Positions 35,495 through 44,823 of a stretch of 64,000 nucleotides of DNA are shown piece by piece. Within the stretch, counting starts at the first letter, position 1. Every line of letters begins with the position of its first letter. Under the pieces are notes generated by a model. It was not told where the DNA came from. It did no database searches and saw nothing but the letters and a program-made list of their open reading frames with translations. Position numbers and translations under genes: made by a program. The stretch is from Brachybacterium phenoliresistens (lineage in GTDB: Bacteria > Actinomycetota > Actinomycetes > Actinomycetales > Dermabacteraceae): the NCBI RefSeq assembly GCF_000576425.1, contig NZ_KK069993.1:97999-161998 (forward strand). Direction: 5' to 3'.

Positions 35495-36802
35495 ATGACG
35501 TTCACCCGTCGCCAGACCCTCGGCGCCCTCGGCACCGCCGCCGCAGTCCCCGCCCTGTCCACAGGCCTCGCCGCCTGCGGCTCCGCCGGCGAGCAGGAGG
35601 ACGGCACCTCACTGACGATCCTCCAGTACGAGGACCCCACCACCGCGCAGGGCCAGGGCTGGAAGCGGGCGCTCGAGCTGTTCCAGGAGAAGCACCCCGA
35701 GGTCACCGTCGACTTCCAGCAGACCAGCTTCGACGCCGTCCGCCAGAACGCCAAGATCACCCTGTCCGGCAAGGACGTCCCCGACGTCATCGAGTTCAAC
35801 AAGGGCAATGCGGACGGCGGGCAGCTCGCCGCCCAGGGCCTGCTCACCGACCTCACCGAGCAGGTCAGCTCCCGGGGATGGGACGCGAAGGTCACCGAGT
35901 CCATGCGCTCCTTCTGCCAGTACGAGGACGGCATGGCAGGCTCCGGGCCCTGGTACGGGATCCCGAACATCGGCGAGTACGTCACCTTCTTCTACAACCA
36001 GGACCTCTTCGACCAGCACGGGGTCTCCCCCGACATCACGGACCTCGACGGCCTCGAGGCGGCGATGGACACCTTCTTCGCCGCCGGCATCACGCCCATC
36101 GCGAGCTCCGCCGCGACCAGCCAGGGCTTCAACCAGATGTGGATCTGGTACTCACTGGTGTGCGCGATCGCCACCCGCGACCAGATCGACGACTTCATGT
36201 TCGTGAAGGCCCCGGTCGACTTCTCCGCGGCCCCATGGGCGGAGGCCACCGAACGCTTCCAGGCCTGGATCGAGCGCGGCTACGTCGGCACCGGCATCTC
36301 CGGCCTGAACTTCGAGCAGGCCACCGTGAACTTCCTCAGCGGGAAGGCCGCCATGGTCATGTGGAACCACGGCGTGTTCCACCGCGCGGCCTCCGAGGCC
36401 GATTTCGCCTGGGGCTGGATGACGATGCCCGGCGCGAACCTCGTCATGGGCTCCTCCGGCCACCTCTGGGGCGTCCCCGAGGGCGCGCGGAACAAGGAGC
36501 TGGCCTACGAGTGGATCGACATCACGCTCTCCGAGGAGGTGCAGAACCTCATCGGCGGGTTGGGTGGCCTTCCCATCGCGGGAGATCCCTCAGCGATCAC
36601 CGAGGAGCGCACTCGCGAGTACACGGAGGGCTTCGTCGAACTCATGGACGCCAACACGCTCTCCTACTACCCGGACTACCCGGTGATCGGGTTCCTCGAT
36701 TTCATCCAGGAGCACATGCAGGCCATGTCCAACGGCAACGAGACCGCGCAGGAGTACCTCGAGGCGCTGCAGTCCTTCTACGACGAGGGCACGCAGAAGT
36801 GA
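35495..36802 (+). CDS. ABC transporter sugar-binding lipoprotein (family 1)
   Basis: A 435-residue extracellular solute-binding protein. The leader has a twin-arginine motif (TRRQTLGAL), a hydrophobic stretch, and a lipobox ending LAAC, so it is probably exported by Tat and lipid-anchored. The mature part is typical of carbohydrate-binding family 1: LTILQYEDPTTAQGQGWKRA at the front, GKAAMVMWNHG in the second lobe, and a conserved final helix. The start at 35495 is preferred over a GTG at 35480 because GAAAGG lies at the right distance and the twin-arginine leader follows directly. It feeds the two permeases downstream. Confidence 0.93.
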   Translation: MTFTRRQTLGALGTAAAVPALSTGLAACGSAGEQEDGTSLTILQYEDPTTAQGQGWKRALELFQEKHPEVTVDFQQTSFDAVRQNAKITLSGKDVPDVIEFNKGNADGGQLAAQGLLTDLTEQVSSRGWDAKVTESMRSFCQYEDGMAGSGPWYGIPNIGEYVTFFYNQDLFDQHGVSPDITDLDGLEAAMDTFFAAGITPIASSAATSQGFNQMWIWYSLVCAIATRDQIDDFMFVKAPVDFSAAPWAEATERFQAWIERGYVGTGISGLNFEQATVNFLSGKAAMVMWNHGVFHRAASEADFAWGWMTMPGANLVMGSSGHLWGVPEGARNKELAYEWIDITLSEEVQNLIGGLGGLPIAGDPSAITEERTREYTEGFVELMDANTLSYYPDYPVIGFLDFIQEHMQAMSNGNETAQEYLEALQSFYDEGTQK

Positions 36803-36833
36803 CCACCCTGCACGCACGGAGGAGGAGTCCCCG

Positions 36834-37772
36834 ATGACCGCCCTGACGAGCTCTCCGGCCCGAGCGGAGATCGAGGCCCGTCGCCCTCCGGCCCGCCGCG
36901 AGAGCTACTGGCCCTACCTGCTGCCGATGGCGATCGGATTCGCCGTCATCGTGCTGATCCCGCTCGGCGCGAACGTGGTGATCAGCCTGTTCTCCTGGCG
37001 CGGCGGCGCCGCGGAGATGGAATGGGTGGGCCTGGGGAACTACGTCGATCTGCTGCAGGATGCGGACTTCTGGAAGTCCTTCCGCAACTCGCTGCTCATG
37101 ATCGTCGCGATCGTGGTGGTCCCGACCCTGCTGGGCCTGGTCATCGCGGCGCTCCTGTTCAACCTCGTCGCCCCGCGCTACGGCAGCCGGATCGCCAGCA
37201 TCCTGCGCGGCAGCTTCTACCTCCCGCAGATCCTGCCGATCGCGGTGGCCGGCTTCATCTGGAGCTGGGTGATGAACACCGACGCGGGAGCGGTGAACTC
37301 CGCCCTGAGGACGCTCGGCATCACGAATCCACCGGACTGGCTGGGCGATCCCCGGATCGCGATCCTCACCGTCATGCTCATGATGATGTGGCTCCAGCTG
37401 GGGTACCCGCTGGTCATCTTCATGGCAGCGCTGGGGCGCGTGGACCCCTCGCTGTACGAGGCGGCCGATCTGGACGGCGCGTCCTTCCTCCAGCAGCTGC
37501 GGCGCATCACCATCCCCGAGATCCGCCCGGAGATCTTCATCGTCTCCCTCACCGCGACCGTGGCGGCGCTGAAGGTGTTCGCCCCGATCCTCATCCTCAC
37601 CGGCGGCGGACCGGAGGGATCGACCGTCGTCCCGTCCTACTACGCCTACCGGAACTTCTTCGAGCTCTCGCAGGTCGGCTACGGCAGCGCGATCGCCACC
37701 GTGATGGCGGGCGTGATCCTCGTGGTCGCCCTGGTGATGCTGTGGTTCCAGAGGAGGACCGAGAATGTCTGA
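36834..37772 (+). CDS. ABC sugar transporter permease, MalF-like
   Basis: A 312-residue inner-membrane permease with six predicted helices and a short cytoplasmic leader. The EAA loop that contacts the ATPase is VDPSLYEAADLDGASFLQQL, then RRITIPEIRPE. GGAGGAGG precedes the ATG. Its last 8 bases overlap the next permease gene, so the two subunits are made in equal amounts. No ATPase gene is present; actinobacterial carbohydrate importers often share one multi-purpose ATPase. Confidence 0.93.
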   Translation: MTALTSSPARAEIEARRPPARRESYWPYLLPMAIGFAVIVLIPLGANVVISLFSWRGGAAEMEWVGLGNYVDLLQDADFWKSFRNSLLMIVAIVVVPTLLGLVIAALLFNLVAPRYGSRIASILRGSFYLPQILPIAVAGFIWSWVMNTDAGAVNSALRTLGITNPPDWLGDPRIAILTVMLMMMWLQLGYPLVIFMAALGRVDPSLYEAADLDGASFLQQLRRITIPEIRPEIFIVSLTATVAALKVFAPILILTGGGPEGSTVVPSYYAYRNFFELSQVGYGSAIATVMAGVILVVALVMLWFQRRTENV

Positions 37773-38658
37773 CACCCTCGCCCCCGCCGCGTCGCCGGCG
37801 CGCGCCTCCACGCCGCGCCGCCGTGGCCCGCACATCCGCTACCGGCCGCTGTCCCTGCTGGTCCTGGCGGCCACGGTCGCCGGCGCCATCCTCGTGCTCG
37901 CCCCGTTCCTGCTCGTGCTGCTGAACGCCTTCAAGAGCCAGGCCGACTACTCCACCCACGGTCCCCTGGCATTCCCGGAGCGCCTGGACCTCGCAGCGGT
38001 GCAGGGCTACCTGGAGATCGTCGACTTCCCGCGGGCCCTCACCAACTCCGTCGTCATCTCCGTGCTCGTCGCGGTGCTCGGCGTCCTCGTCTCGGTGCTG
38101 GCCGCCTACGCGATCGGCATCGGCCGCATCCGGATGCGCACGGGCGTGCTCGCCGTGCTCCTGCTGGCCACGATGATCCCGCAGGAGGCCCTCATCTACC
38201 CGCTGTTCTCCATCGCCCAGGCGACCGGGACGCTGAACACCATCTGGTCGGTGACCGTCATCTTCGTGGTGCTGCAGGGGGCCTTCGGCACCTACCTCCT
38301 GTCCGGGGTGCTGGGCACCTTCCCGAAGGAGCTGCTGGAGGCCGCGCGCATGGACGGGGCCGGCCGATGGCGGATCCTCTGGGCCGTGGTCGTCCCCGTG
38401 ATCCGGCCGACGCTCTCCGTCCTCATGGTCTTCTTCTTCATCTGGACGTGGAACGAGTTCTACATCCCCGTCGTGCTGCTGAACGACCAGAGCGCGCAGA
38501 CGATCCCCATCGCCCTGGCCACCCTGCGCGGCCAGCACTCCGTGGACATGACGGTCGTCAACGCCGGCTCGTTCCTGTCCCTCCTGCCCACCATCCTCTT
38601 CTTCCTCATCTTCCAGAGGACCCTGAGCAACGGCGTCACCGCCGGAGCCGTGAAGTAA
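37765..38658 (+). CDS. ABC sugar transporter permease, MalG-like
   Basis: A 297-residue partner permease. After a basic leader it shows LAPFLLVLLNAFKSQADY and six membrane helices. The EAA loop is PKELLEAARMDGAGRWRILW, then AVVVPVIRPTLSV. The motif FIWTWNEFYIPVVLLND is typical of MalG-type subunits. The gene starts inside the end of the MalF-like gene and is followed 15 bases later by the GH172 gene. Confidence 0.93.
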   Translation: MSDTLAPAASPARASTPRRRGPHIRYRPLSLLVLAATVAGAILVLAPFLLVLLNAFKSQADYSTHGPLAFPERLDLAAVQGYLEIVDFPRALTNSVVISVLVAVLGVLVSVLAAYAIGIGRIRMRTGVLAVLLLATMIPQEALIYPLFSIAQATGTLNTIWSVTVIFVVLQGAFGTYLLSGVLGTFPKELLEAARMDGAGRWRILWAVVVPVIRPTLSVLMVFFFIWTWNEFYIPVVLLNDQSAQTIPIALATLRGQHSVDMTVVNAGSFLSLLPTILFFLIFQRTLSNGVTAGAVK

Positions 38659-38673
38659 CCCCAAGGAGCACCG

Positions 38674-39771
38674 TTGTTCGACATGTTCACGCCGACCCGC
38701 ATGCAGCGCGGCGTCACCACCCGCACCTTCAACGCCGAGAACCCGCAGGGACGCAAGGGAGCCGCGGCCCAGGCGGCCTCCCGTCTGGGCGTCGGCCGGA
38801 AGGGGTCGCCCGCCCTTGACCTGCACCCCGGCCAGGAGCTCGTCCTCGCCGACGTCGACGGGCCCGGGATGATCCGCCACATCTGGATCACCTGCAACGC
38901 GATCACCCCGGCCGATCCGTTCGTGTACCGCAACCTGGTGCTGAAGATGTACTGGGACGATGCCGAGGAGCCGTCCGTCGTCGCGCCGCTGGGCGACTTC
39001 TTCTGCTGCGGAGGCGCCGTCTCCAGCCGCGTCGAGTCGCTGCCGATCGTCGTCGCCCCGAACTCCGGGTTCAACGCCTTCGTCGCCATGCCGTTCCGCA
39101 CCCGTGCCCGCATCGTCGTGGCCAGCGAGCACCCGGACACGGTGAAGGGCTTCTTCTACCAGGTGGACGCCACCACCGGGGACGAGCTGGGCGAGGACAT
39201 CGGCTACTTCCATGCGCAGTGGCGGCGCTCGAACGGCGACCTGGGCCGCGGCACCGACCATGTCGTGCTGGACACCGTGCGCGGGCGCGGGGTGTACCTG
39301 GGGACGTTCTTCTCCGTGACGTCCCTGGAGCGCTACTGGTGGGGAGAGGGCGAGATCAAGTTCTACGTCGACGGCGACGACGAGTGGCCCTCGCTCACCA
39401 GCACCGGCCTCGAGGACTACGTGGGCGGGTCGTGGGCGTTCCAGGACGGTCTGCAGAAGGACCCCGAGCCCGTCCCGCACACGTACTCCAGCCACTCCTT
39501 CGGGTTCACCCGCGTCGCCACCAAGGAGACCACCCGGTTCTCGAACTACGAGCGCGCCATGCCGCCGCAGTTCGACATGTACCGCTGGCACATGCTGGAT
39601 CCGATCCATTTCGCCGAGGACCTGCGCGTCACCCAGCAGATGATCGGCGACTGGGACAACGGGCTCTTCGAGCGCAACGACGACCTGGCCAGCGTGGCGT
39701 ACTGGTACCTCGACCGGCCCATCGGGGTGGACGGGGAGATCGGCACGCGGGAGGAGCGGCGGCCGCGCTGA
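38674..39771 (+). CDS. GH172 family protein (DUF2961)
   Basis: A 365-residue enzyme of the DUF2961 group, now glycoside hydrolase family 172. Hallmarks are GMIRHIWIT near 65, LKMYWDDAEEPSVVAPLGDF with FCCGGAVSS, WWGEGEIKFYVDGDDEWPS, and GLEDYVGGSWAF. No signal peptide is visible, so it should act inside the cell on an imported oligosaccharide. Known members act on furanose linkages (difructose dianhydride, alpha-D-arabinofuranosides, alpha-D-fucofuranosides). The TTG start has AAGGAG 5 bases upstream. Context in the transporter operon supports a short furanosyl sugar as substrate; the exact sugar cannot be told from sequence. Confidence 0.88.
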   Translation: MFDMFTPTRMQRGVTTRTFNAENPQGRKGAAAQAASRLGVGRKGSPALDLHPGQELVLADVDGPGMIRHIWITCNAITPADPFVYRNLVLKMYWDDAEEPSVVAPLGDFFCCGGAVSSRVESLPIVVAPNSGFNAFVAMPFRTRARIVVASEHPDTVKGFFYQVDATTGDELGEDIGYFHAQWRRSNGDLGRGTDHVVLDTVRGRGVYLGTFFSVTSLERYWWGEGEIKFYVDGDDEWPSLTSTGLEDYVGGSWAFQDGLQKDPEPVPHTYSSHSFGFTRVATKETTRFSNYERAMPPQFDMYRWHMLDPIHFAEDLRVTQQMIGDWDNGLFERNDDLASVAYWYLDRPIGVDGEIGTREERRPR

Positions 39772-39820
39772 CCCGGACGAGCCGACGCGCACCAGCGCCC
39801 GGCCCGCCGCGGCGCCGCCC

Positions 39821-39826
39821 TAGGAT
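39821..39826 (+). promoter_or_regulatory. -10 box (TAGGAT) for leaderless ROK gene
   Basis: TAGGAT ends 7 bases before the GTG at 39834, and no ribosome-binding site is present. The ROK regulator therefore probably has its own promoter inside the sugar operon. Confidence 0.55.
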
Positions 39827-39833
39827 AGGCACG

Positions 39834-41063
39834 GTGAAGAAGCCCGGCCGGACCCATCTGATGGAGAGCCAGCGCAATCGCACGTCGGCGGCGATCCTGC
39901 GCGCGATCCTGCGCGAGGGCCCCCTGGGCAGGAAGCGGCTCGCCGCCGCGACGGGGGCGAGCTCCACGACGGTCACGAGGATCGTCGCGGACCTGGTGGA
40001 GCGGGGCGCGCTCCTCGAGGTCAGCGGCCACCGCATGCCGGAACGGACCGGCCGCCCGGAGATCCCGCTGGATCTCCCCGGTGGGGAACGCCTGGTCGTG
40101 GGGGCGCACCTGCACCCTCAGCGCACCGCGATCGGCGCCTACACGCTGCGCGGCGAGTGCGTGCGCGAGGCGGCCCTGCCGGCCGCTGGAACATCGACCG
40201 AAGAACGTTCGGCCGAGGCCGCGTCGCTGGCGCGCGAGTTCCTGGGCGAGCTCGGCGGTAGCACGGTGCTGGGGATCGGCATCGCCACCCCCTGGGCCGA
40301 GCAGCACCGGTCCTTCCCTGCTCCGCGCCCGTGGGACGTCGGGCATGCGCAGCTGGAGACGGCGGTCCGCGCGGCGACCGGACTGCCCGTCCGGGTGGAC
40401 TCGAACGTCCGCGCGCTCGCGGTGGAGCACTACTGGTGGAGCGCCCTGCACGGCGACGTGCTGACGGTGCTGGTGGGCCGCTCCGTGGGCCTCGCCCACA
40501 TGCGCGAGGAGGAGCTGGTCTGGAGCGAGCGCGGCACCGGCGGCATGGTCTCCCACCTCGTCGTCCCGGGGTCCAGCGCCCCCTGCGAATGCGGGCAGTC
40601 CGGGTGCATCGCCGCGACCTGCACCGACGATGCCCTGCTGGCGAGGGCGATCGCCGCCGGCGCGCTCCCTGCGGGGGCCGCACAGCAGGATCTCTACCCC
40701 GTGCCCGAGGAGGATGGTGAGGCGCTGCGGGCCCTGCGCATCGAGCGCGCCGAGCAGCTGGGCCGTGTGCTTCCCGCGATCATCACCCTCGTCGATCCGG
40801 AGCGGACGATCCTGCGCGGCGCCATCGGGGCCACGGACGAGGTCGAACTGTGCCTGACCATCGTGCGGGATCGCTACCGCTCGCTGGTGGGGCGCGAGGT
40901 CGAGGTGGAGCACCGGCAGGACTCGCTGCCGGGCGGCTGGGCGCGGGCCTCCGCGGCCCTCGCCCTGCACAGCTACCTCGGCGCGCCCCTCGAGCTCGAG
41001 GAGGGCCTCCGCTCCCCCGCAGCTCCCGAGGCCGCTCAGGCCCCCATCCCCGGAACCCGGTGA
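39834..41063 (+). CDS. ROK-family transcriptional regulator
   Basis: A 409-residue protein. The N-terminal winged helix (RTSAAILRAILREGPLGRKR, then ASSTTVTRIVADLVERG) is joined to a sugar-kinase-like ROK domain. The latter has LGIGIATPW, RVDSNVRALAVEHYWW, and the zinc motif CECGQSGC. ROK proteins with a DNA-binding front are repressors (NagC/XylR type), not kinases. The GTG start at 39834 fits a leaderless promoter just upstream. It follows the GH172 gene on the same strand and may respond to the breakdown product, giving the locus two regulators. Confidence 0.9.
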   Translation: MKKPGRTHLMESQRNRTSAAILRAILREGPLGRKRLAAATGASSTTVTRIVADLVERGALLEVSGHRMPERTGRPEIPLDLPGGERLVVGAHLHPQRTAIGAYTLRGECVREAALPAAGTSTEERSAEAASLAREFLGELGGSTVLGIGIATPWAEQHRSFPAPRPWDVGHAQLETAVRAATGLPVRVDSNVRALAVEHYWWSALHGDVLTVLVGRSVGLAHMREEELVWSERGTGGMVSHLVVPGSSAPCECGQSGCIAATCTDDALLARAIAAGALPAGAAQQDLYPVPEEDGEALRALRIERAEQLGRVLPAIITLVDPERTILRGAIGATDEVELCLTIVRDRYRSLVGREVEVEHRQDSLPGGWARASAALALHSYLGAPLELEEGLRSPAAPEAAQAPIPGTR

Positions 41064-41070
41064 GGGACGC

Positions 41071-41100
41071 CCCGCCCCTGCCGGTGACGGCCGAGGCGGG
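41071..41100. terminator. Bidirectional terminator between ROK and sulfatase genes
   Basis: An outer stem CCCGCC/GGCGGG, a 3+3-base internal loop, and an inner stem GCCG/CGGC closed by a GTGA tetraloop. It sits in the 42-base gap between two convergent genes. There is no T-run on either side. Confidence 0.5.
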
Positions 41101-41105
41101 ACGGA

Positions 41106-42374
41106 TCATGCGGGCGGCGGCACCGGCCCGTCCAGCAGCGGGTCCCCCGTGGCCTCGAGCGCCGCGAAGAGCTCCCGGTGCAGCGCCTGGCGGACCTCGA
41201 CGTGCCCGCCGTCCTCAGCCAGGTTCACCGTCTCGTCGGGATCCTCGTGCAGGTCGTAGAGCTCGACGGCCGGGCGGGGGCGCAGATGATCGTCCCCCAT
41301 ACCGCGCCGCGTCGGTGAGGACTCCAGGTCCGGCGGCAGGGCCAGCAGCGGGCGCTGCTCGAAGTTCACGATGTACTTGTACCGGTCGGTGCGCACCGCC
41401 CGGATCGGGTCGTAGTCGGCGTGGTAGGTCTTCTCCAGCAGCAGGCTGCGCCGCGGCCGGCCGGACTCGCCCCGCAGAAGCGGTGCGAAGCTCTCGCCGT
41501 GGACGTCGTCCGGGATGGGCCGCCCCAGGAGGTCCAGGACGGTGGGCAGCAGGTCGATGTGGCTCACGAGGTCCTCGACCATCCCGGGAGGCCTCGGGGC
41601 GAGGCTCGGGGGGACGCGCATGAGCAGGGCGACGTTCACCCCGGGGTCGTACAGGGTGCTCTTGGCCCCCGGGAACGGCGCCCCGTGGTCAGTGGTGAAG
41701 ATGACCAGGGTGCGCTCGAGCAGGCCCGTCCGCCGCAGCGCGGACAGGATCCGCCCGAACGCCCGATCGGCCACCGCAATGGCGCTCGCGAAGGACCCGA
41801 GGTCCTCGCGGGTGAACGGATTGTCCGGAAGGTACGCCGGCACGTCGAGGCCTTCGGCGTCCTGCGGCGGGTACCGCTCGGCGGGCCAGTCCCGGTGCAC
41901 CTCGGTCATCCCGCAGGTGAGCAGGAAGGGCTGCTCGTCATCCGCATGGCTCATCAGCCAGCGCTCGGCGCGCTCGGCGACCTCCTCCGCGCGACTCGGG
42001 GTGAAGCAGTCCGTCTCCTGGAACCCCGTCCGGGCGTCGTCGCGGGACTCGTGCTGGAGGCCGATGAGCGCCGTCCGGAACCCCGCCTCGGCCAGGTGCA
42101 TCGGCAGGGTGCGTTCACCGGGGTGGTACTCCCATCCCCGGTGAGTCAGCCCCTGCAGCCCGTTGGCGTGGGGGTATCGGCCCGTCCAGAGGGCGCCGCG
42201 CGCCGGGCTGCAGAGCGGGCTGGTGCTGAAGCATCGGCCGAAGACGACGGACTCCTCGCCGAAGGCTCCGAGGTGAGGACTGGGCACCTGGTGCCCGTAG
42301 CTCGACAGCCACGTGCCGAGGTCGTGGCAGTGGACGATGAGGATGTTCGGCACCGCGGCCGGCGGGCGGCTCAT
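41106..42374 (-). CDS. Type I sulfatase
   Basis: A 422-residue alkaline-phosphatase-superfamily enzyme. The sequence SPLCSPARG (Cys55) is the C-x-P-x-R signature where the cysteine is converted to formylglycine. VHCHDLGTW near 14-22 and TTDHGAPFPGAKST in the middle supply metal ligands. No signal peptide is seen, so it probably acts on imported sulfated sugars. A formylglycine-generating enzyme must exist elsewhere. The ATG overlaps the stop of the upstream binding-protein gene (ATGA at 42371-42374), so the sulfatase depends on that transcript. The substrate is unknown; algal or host sulfated glycans are possible. Confidence 0.9.
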   Translation of the reverse strand: MSRPPAAVPNILIVHCHDLGTWLSSYGHQVPSPHLGAFGEESVVFGRCFSTSPLCSPARGALWTGRYPHANGLQGLTHRGWEYHPGERTLPMHLAEAGFRTALIGLQHESRDDARTGFQETDCFTPSRAEEVAERAERWLMSHADDEQPFLLTCGMTEVHRDWPAERYPPQDAEGLDVPAYLPDNPFTREDLGSFASAIAVADRAFGRILSALRRTGLLERTLVIFTTDHGAPFPGAKSTLYDPGVNVALLMRVPPSLAPRPPGMVEDLVSHIDLLPTVLDLLGRPIPDDVHGESFAPLLRGESGRPRRSLLLEKTYHADYDPIRAVRTDRYKYIVNFEQRPLLALPPDLESSPTRRGMGDDHLRPRPAVELYDLHEDPDETVNLAEDGGHVEVRQALHRELFAALEATGDPLLDGPVPPPA

Positions 42375-43675
42375 GCGAGCTCCGCCGTGAGCTCGTCGAG
42401 GAAGCCCTGCGCAGCGGCCGCGGGATCGGTGCGTCCGAAGAGCAGGTCCTCGGCGTATCGGCCGAGGATCTGCGGGTAGCTGGCGGCGCCCACCGGCGGG
42501 GGCTCCGGGGCGTCGGCGAGATCCGGGGCGCAGGCCTCGGTGTAGGCGACCATCCGGGCGGCGGCGTCGGGGAGCTCCGCCGCGATCGCCTCGCGGATCT
42601 CCGCGTTCGGCGGTACCCCGCGATCGGCCAGGAGGATCTTCCCGGCCGCCGGGTCGTTGAGCAGGAAGCCGATCAGAGCCGTCGCATCGGCCGGGGCGTC
42701 GGACTGCGCGGCGGCGCAGTAGAACATGCTGGGTCGGTACCACATCCCGAGCCCCTGTGGATCGCCGCTCTGCGTGGGGATCCTCAGCAGCTGCAGCTCG
42801 GCGTCAAGAGGCTTCTCGAACTCGACCGCGAGGTTGACCGGCAGGATCTGCATGGCCGCCTTGCCCTTCCCCATCAGCGTCTCGCCGGGTTCCGCGGTGG
42901 CGTTCTCGAGGGATTCCGAGGGCGGCGGGACCGTGCCGTTCTGCGTCATCGCGGCCCACAGGGCGAACCATTCCTCGGCCTGGTCCGCTCCGGCGGCCAC
43001 GGTCTCGCCGTCGAAGAGGTGGGTGCCCAGCTGGGCCATGGCGTAGCCGAAGGTGATCTGGTCGGCCGCCTGGTAGGTCGTGCCGTACGAGCCCTCGGCC
43101 GATTTCTGCGAGAGCTCCCGCGCCACCTCGTGGTACTGCTGCCAGGTCCACGTGGTGTCGTCGGGGATCTCCACGCCGACCTCTTCGAAGAAGGCCGGGT
43201 TCAGCGCCACGGCCTGCAGCCCGATCCCGGCCGACGCGCCGAAGACCTTCCCGTCGACCTGCCCGCTCAGGTTCGCGCCCGGGTCCCAGGCCGCGTCGGT
43301 GAACCCGTGCTCGGCGAGGTCGGCGAGCGCGCCGCGGTCCGCATACTCGCGCAGGGTCCACTCGTTCAGCTGGAACGCGTGGGGCGCCCCGCCGCCGGCG
43401 ACCTGGGTCGCGATCTTGTCGAAGTAGCCGTCGAAGCCGCCCCACTCGCCCTGGACCGGGATCTCCGGGTGCGCGGCGGTGAAGGCCTCCAGGGCGCGTT
43501 CGGTCACCTCGGCGCGATCGTCGTTCCCCCACCAGGAGAACCTGAGGCCGCGGGATCCATCGCTCCCCGAGCTGCCGCCGGAGTTCGGGCCGCACGCCGA
43601 AGCGGTGAGGGCGAGGACTCCGCCGATGCCGGCTGAGCCCCATAGCGCGCGACGGGAGAGTTCTATCGATGACAT
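42371..43675 (-). CDS. ABC transporter sugar-binding lipoprotein without adjacent permeases
   Basis: A 434-residue family 1 solute-binding protein. The leader has twin arginines (LSRRALWGSAGIGG) and a lipobox ending SAC. The mature part starts LRFSWWGNDDRAEVTERALE, with LMGKGKAAMQILPVNLAVE further on, typical of carbohydrate-binding subunits. The start at 43675 is chosen since GAGG lies 9 bases upstream. It is followed only by the sulfatase, with no permease in its operon. It may use the permeases at 36834-38658 or a set elsewhere. Upstream, TTGACT at 43780-43775 (minus strand) resembles a -35 box, and TTGCAAGCGATTAA (43762-43775) is a weak LacI-like site. Confidence 0.9.
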   Translation of the reverse strand: MSSIELSRRALWGSAGIGGVLALTASACGPNSGGSSGSDGSRGLRFSWWGNDDRAEVTERALEAFTAAHPEIPVQGEWGGFDGYFDKIATQVAGGGAPHAFQLNEWTLREYADRGALADLAEHGFTDAAWDPGANLSGQVDGKVFGASAGIGLQAVALNPAFFEEVGVEIPDDTTWTWQQYHEVARELSQKSAEGSYGTTYQAADQITFGYAMAQLGTHLFDGETVAAGADQAEEWFALWAAMTQNGTVPPPSESLENATAEPGETLMGKGKAAMQILPVNLAVEFEKPLDAELQLLRIPTQSGDPQGLGMWYRPSMFYCAAAQSDAPADATALIGFLLNDPAAGKILLADRGVPPNAEIREAIAAELPDAAARMVAYTEACAPDLADAPEPPPVGAASYPQILGRYAEDLLFGRTDPAAAAQGFLDELTAELA

Positions 43676-43850
43676 GGGGATCAACCTCGGCTCTGAGCGT
43701 GATCTGCGCGGCCGCAGACGGGCCGCAGGGGTCCCGGATGGGATCGCCGATAGTTTGTCCGTTGCAAGCGATTAAGTCAATCATCGTGCGCCACCACGCA
43801 TCACCGACGCCACAGAGAGCGGAGCGTCACCGCGGCACGGAGTGCCCGAC

Positions 43851-44810
43851 TCAGCAGCGGGCGGAACCGGACTGCTCGCCGCCCGAGGCCACAGCCGAAG
43901 CAGCCCACGCCTCCAACCCCTGAGCAGTTCCTGTCGCCTCTCCTGCCCACCCGTGCAGCTCCCGCCGCCACTCCCCCGGCACCGCCGACGCTCCCTCGGC
44001 CGCCCCGGCGAGCGACCCCGCGATCGCCGCCACCGTGTCCGTGTCATCCCCGGCCCGCACCGCCATGGCGAGCCGCTCCTCGAGCCCCTCGGCGTGCACG
44101 ATCGCGGACCACGCCGCCTGCATGGCGGCGACCACCCAACCGTTGTTCGTGAACTCCCAGGGCATGCGCGCCTCGGCCTCGTCGATGCGCCCCGCCCACA
44201 GCTCTCGCCGCGCCGCAGGCAGCTGCGTCAGGCCCGCGCGCAGGTCCAGCGCACCGTCGAGGATCGCGCGGCGGATCGCGAGGGACCACAGCACGCAGCC
44301 GTCGCCGGCCTCGGGGTCGGCGTGGGTGAGGTCGCTGAGGCGGCGGGCAACAACGGCCAGGACCGCGTCGGGCGCATCGAGGTACCCGAGGGCCACGGGC
44401 CCGGTGCGCATGAGGCTGCCGTTGCCGGCGGTGCGGCCGGTGTCCGCGTGGAGGGCACGGGTCGCGGCGCGGGCATCGGCGGCGGTACGGGCGGTGGCGA
44501 GGACCTGCCGGGTCTGGATGCCGACGTCCTTGGCATCGCGCGCCCAGTCGGCCCAGGTGGCGACGATGCGGTCCAGGGTCGCCTCCTCCTCGAGGCTGCG
44601 GCCCTCGGCGAGCGCCCACAGGATGGGCAGGGCCATGGAGGTGTCGTCGGTCCATTCGCCCAGCCCCCAGGGCCCGCCGGCGCGCATGGTCACGGGGGCG
44701 TCGGGGCCGATGGAGGGCTGGAACTCGTAGGGCGCGCCGAGGGCGTCCCCGGCGGCGGAGCCGAGGATCGCGCCGATCGCCCGGTCCTGCTGGATGGTGC
44801 TGAGGCGCAT
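43851..44810 (-). CDS. ADP-ribosylglycohydrolase family protein
   Basis: A 319-residue enzyme of the DraG/ARH class, which removes ADP-ribose from proteins or small molecules using two magnesium ions. The metal-binding motifs are intact: GSAAGDALGAPYE near 17, WTDDTSMAL near 53, and AGDDTDTVAAIAGSLAGA near 260. The start has GGGGAGG 6 bases upstream. It is divergent from an NrtR-like regulator across a 74-base gap. The pairing of such hydrolases with NrtR is known in NAD metabolism, since NrtR senses ADP-ribose. Whether its substrate is protein-bound or free ADP-ribose cannot be told. Confidence 0.9.
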   Translation of the reverse strand: MRLSTIQQDRAIGAILGSAAGDALGAPYEFQPSIGPDAPVTMRAGGPWGLGEWTDDTSMALPILWALAEGRSLEEEATLDRIVATWADWARDAKDVGIQTRQVLATARTAADARAATRALHADTGRTAGNGSLMRTGPVALGYLDAPDAVLAVVARRLSDLTHADPEAGDGCVLWSLAIRRAILDGALDLRAGLTQLPAARRELWAGRIDEAEARMPWEFTNNGWVVAAMQAAWSAIVHAEGLEERLAMAVRAGDDTDTVAAIAGSLAGAAEGASAVPGEWRRELHGWAGEATGTAQGLEAWAASAVASGGEQSGSARC

Positions 44811-44823
44811 GAGCCCTCCCCTG

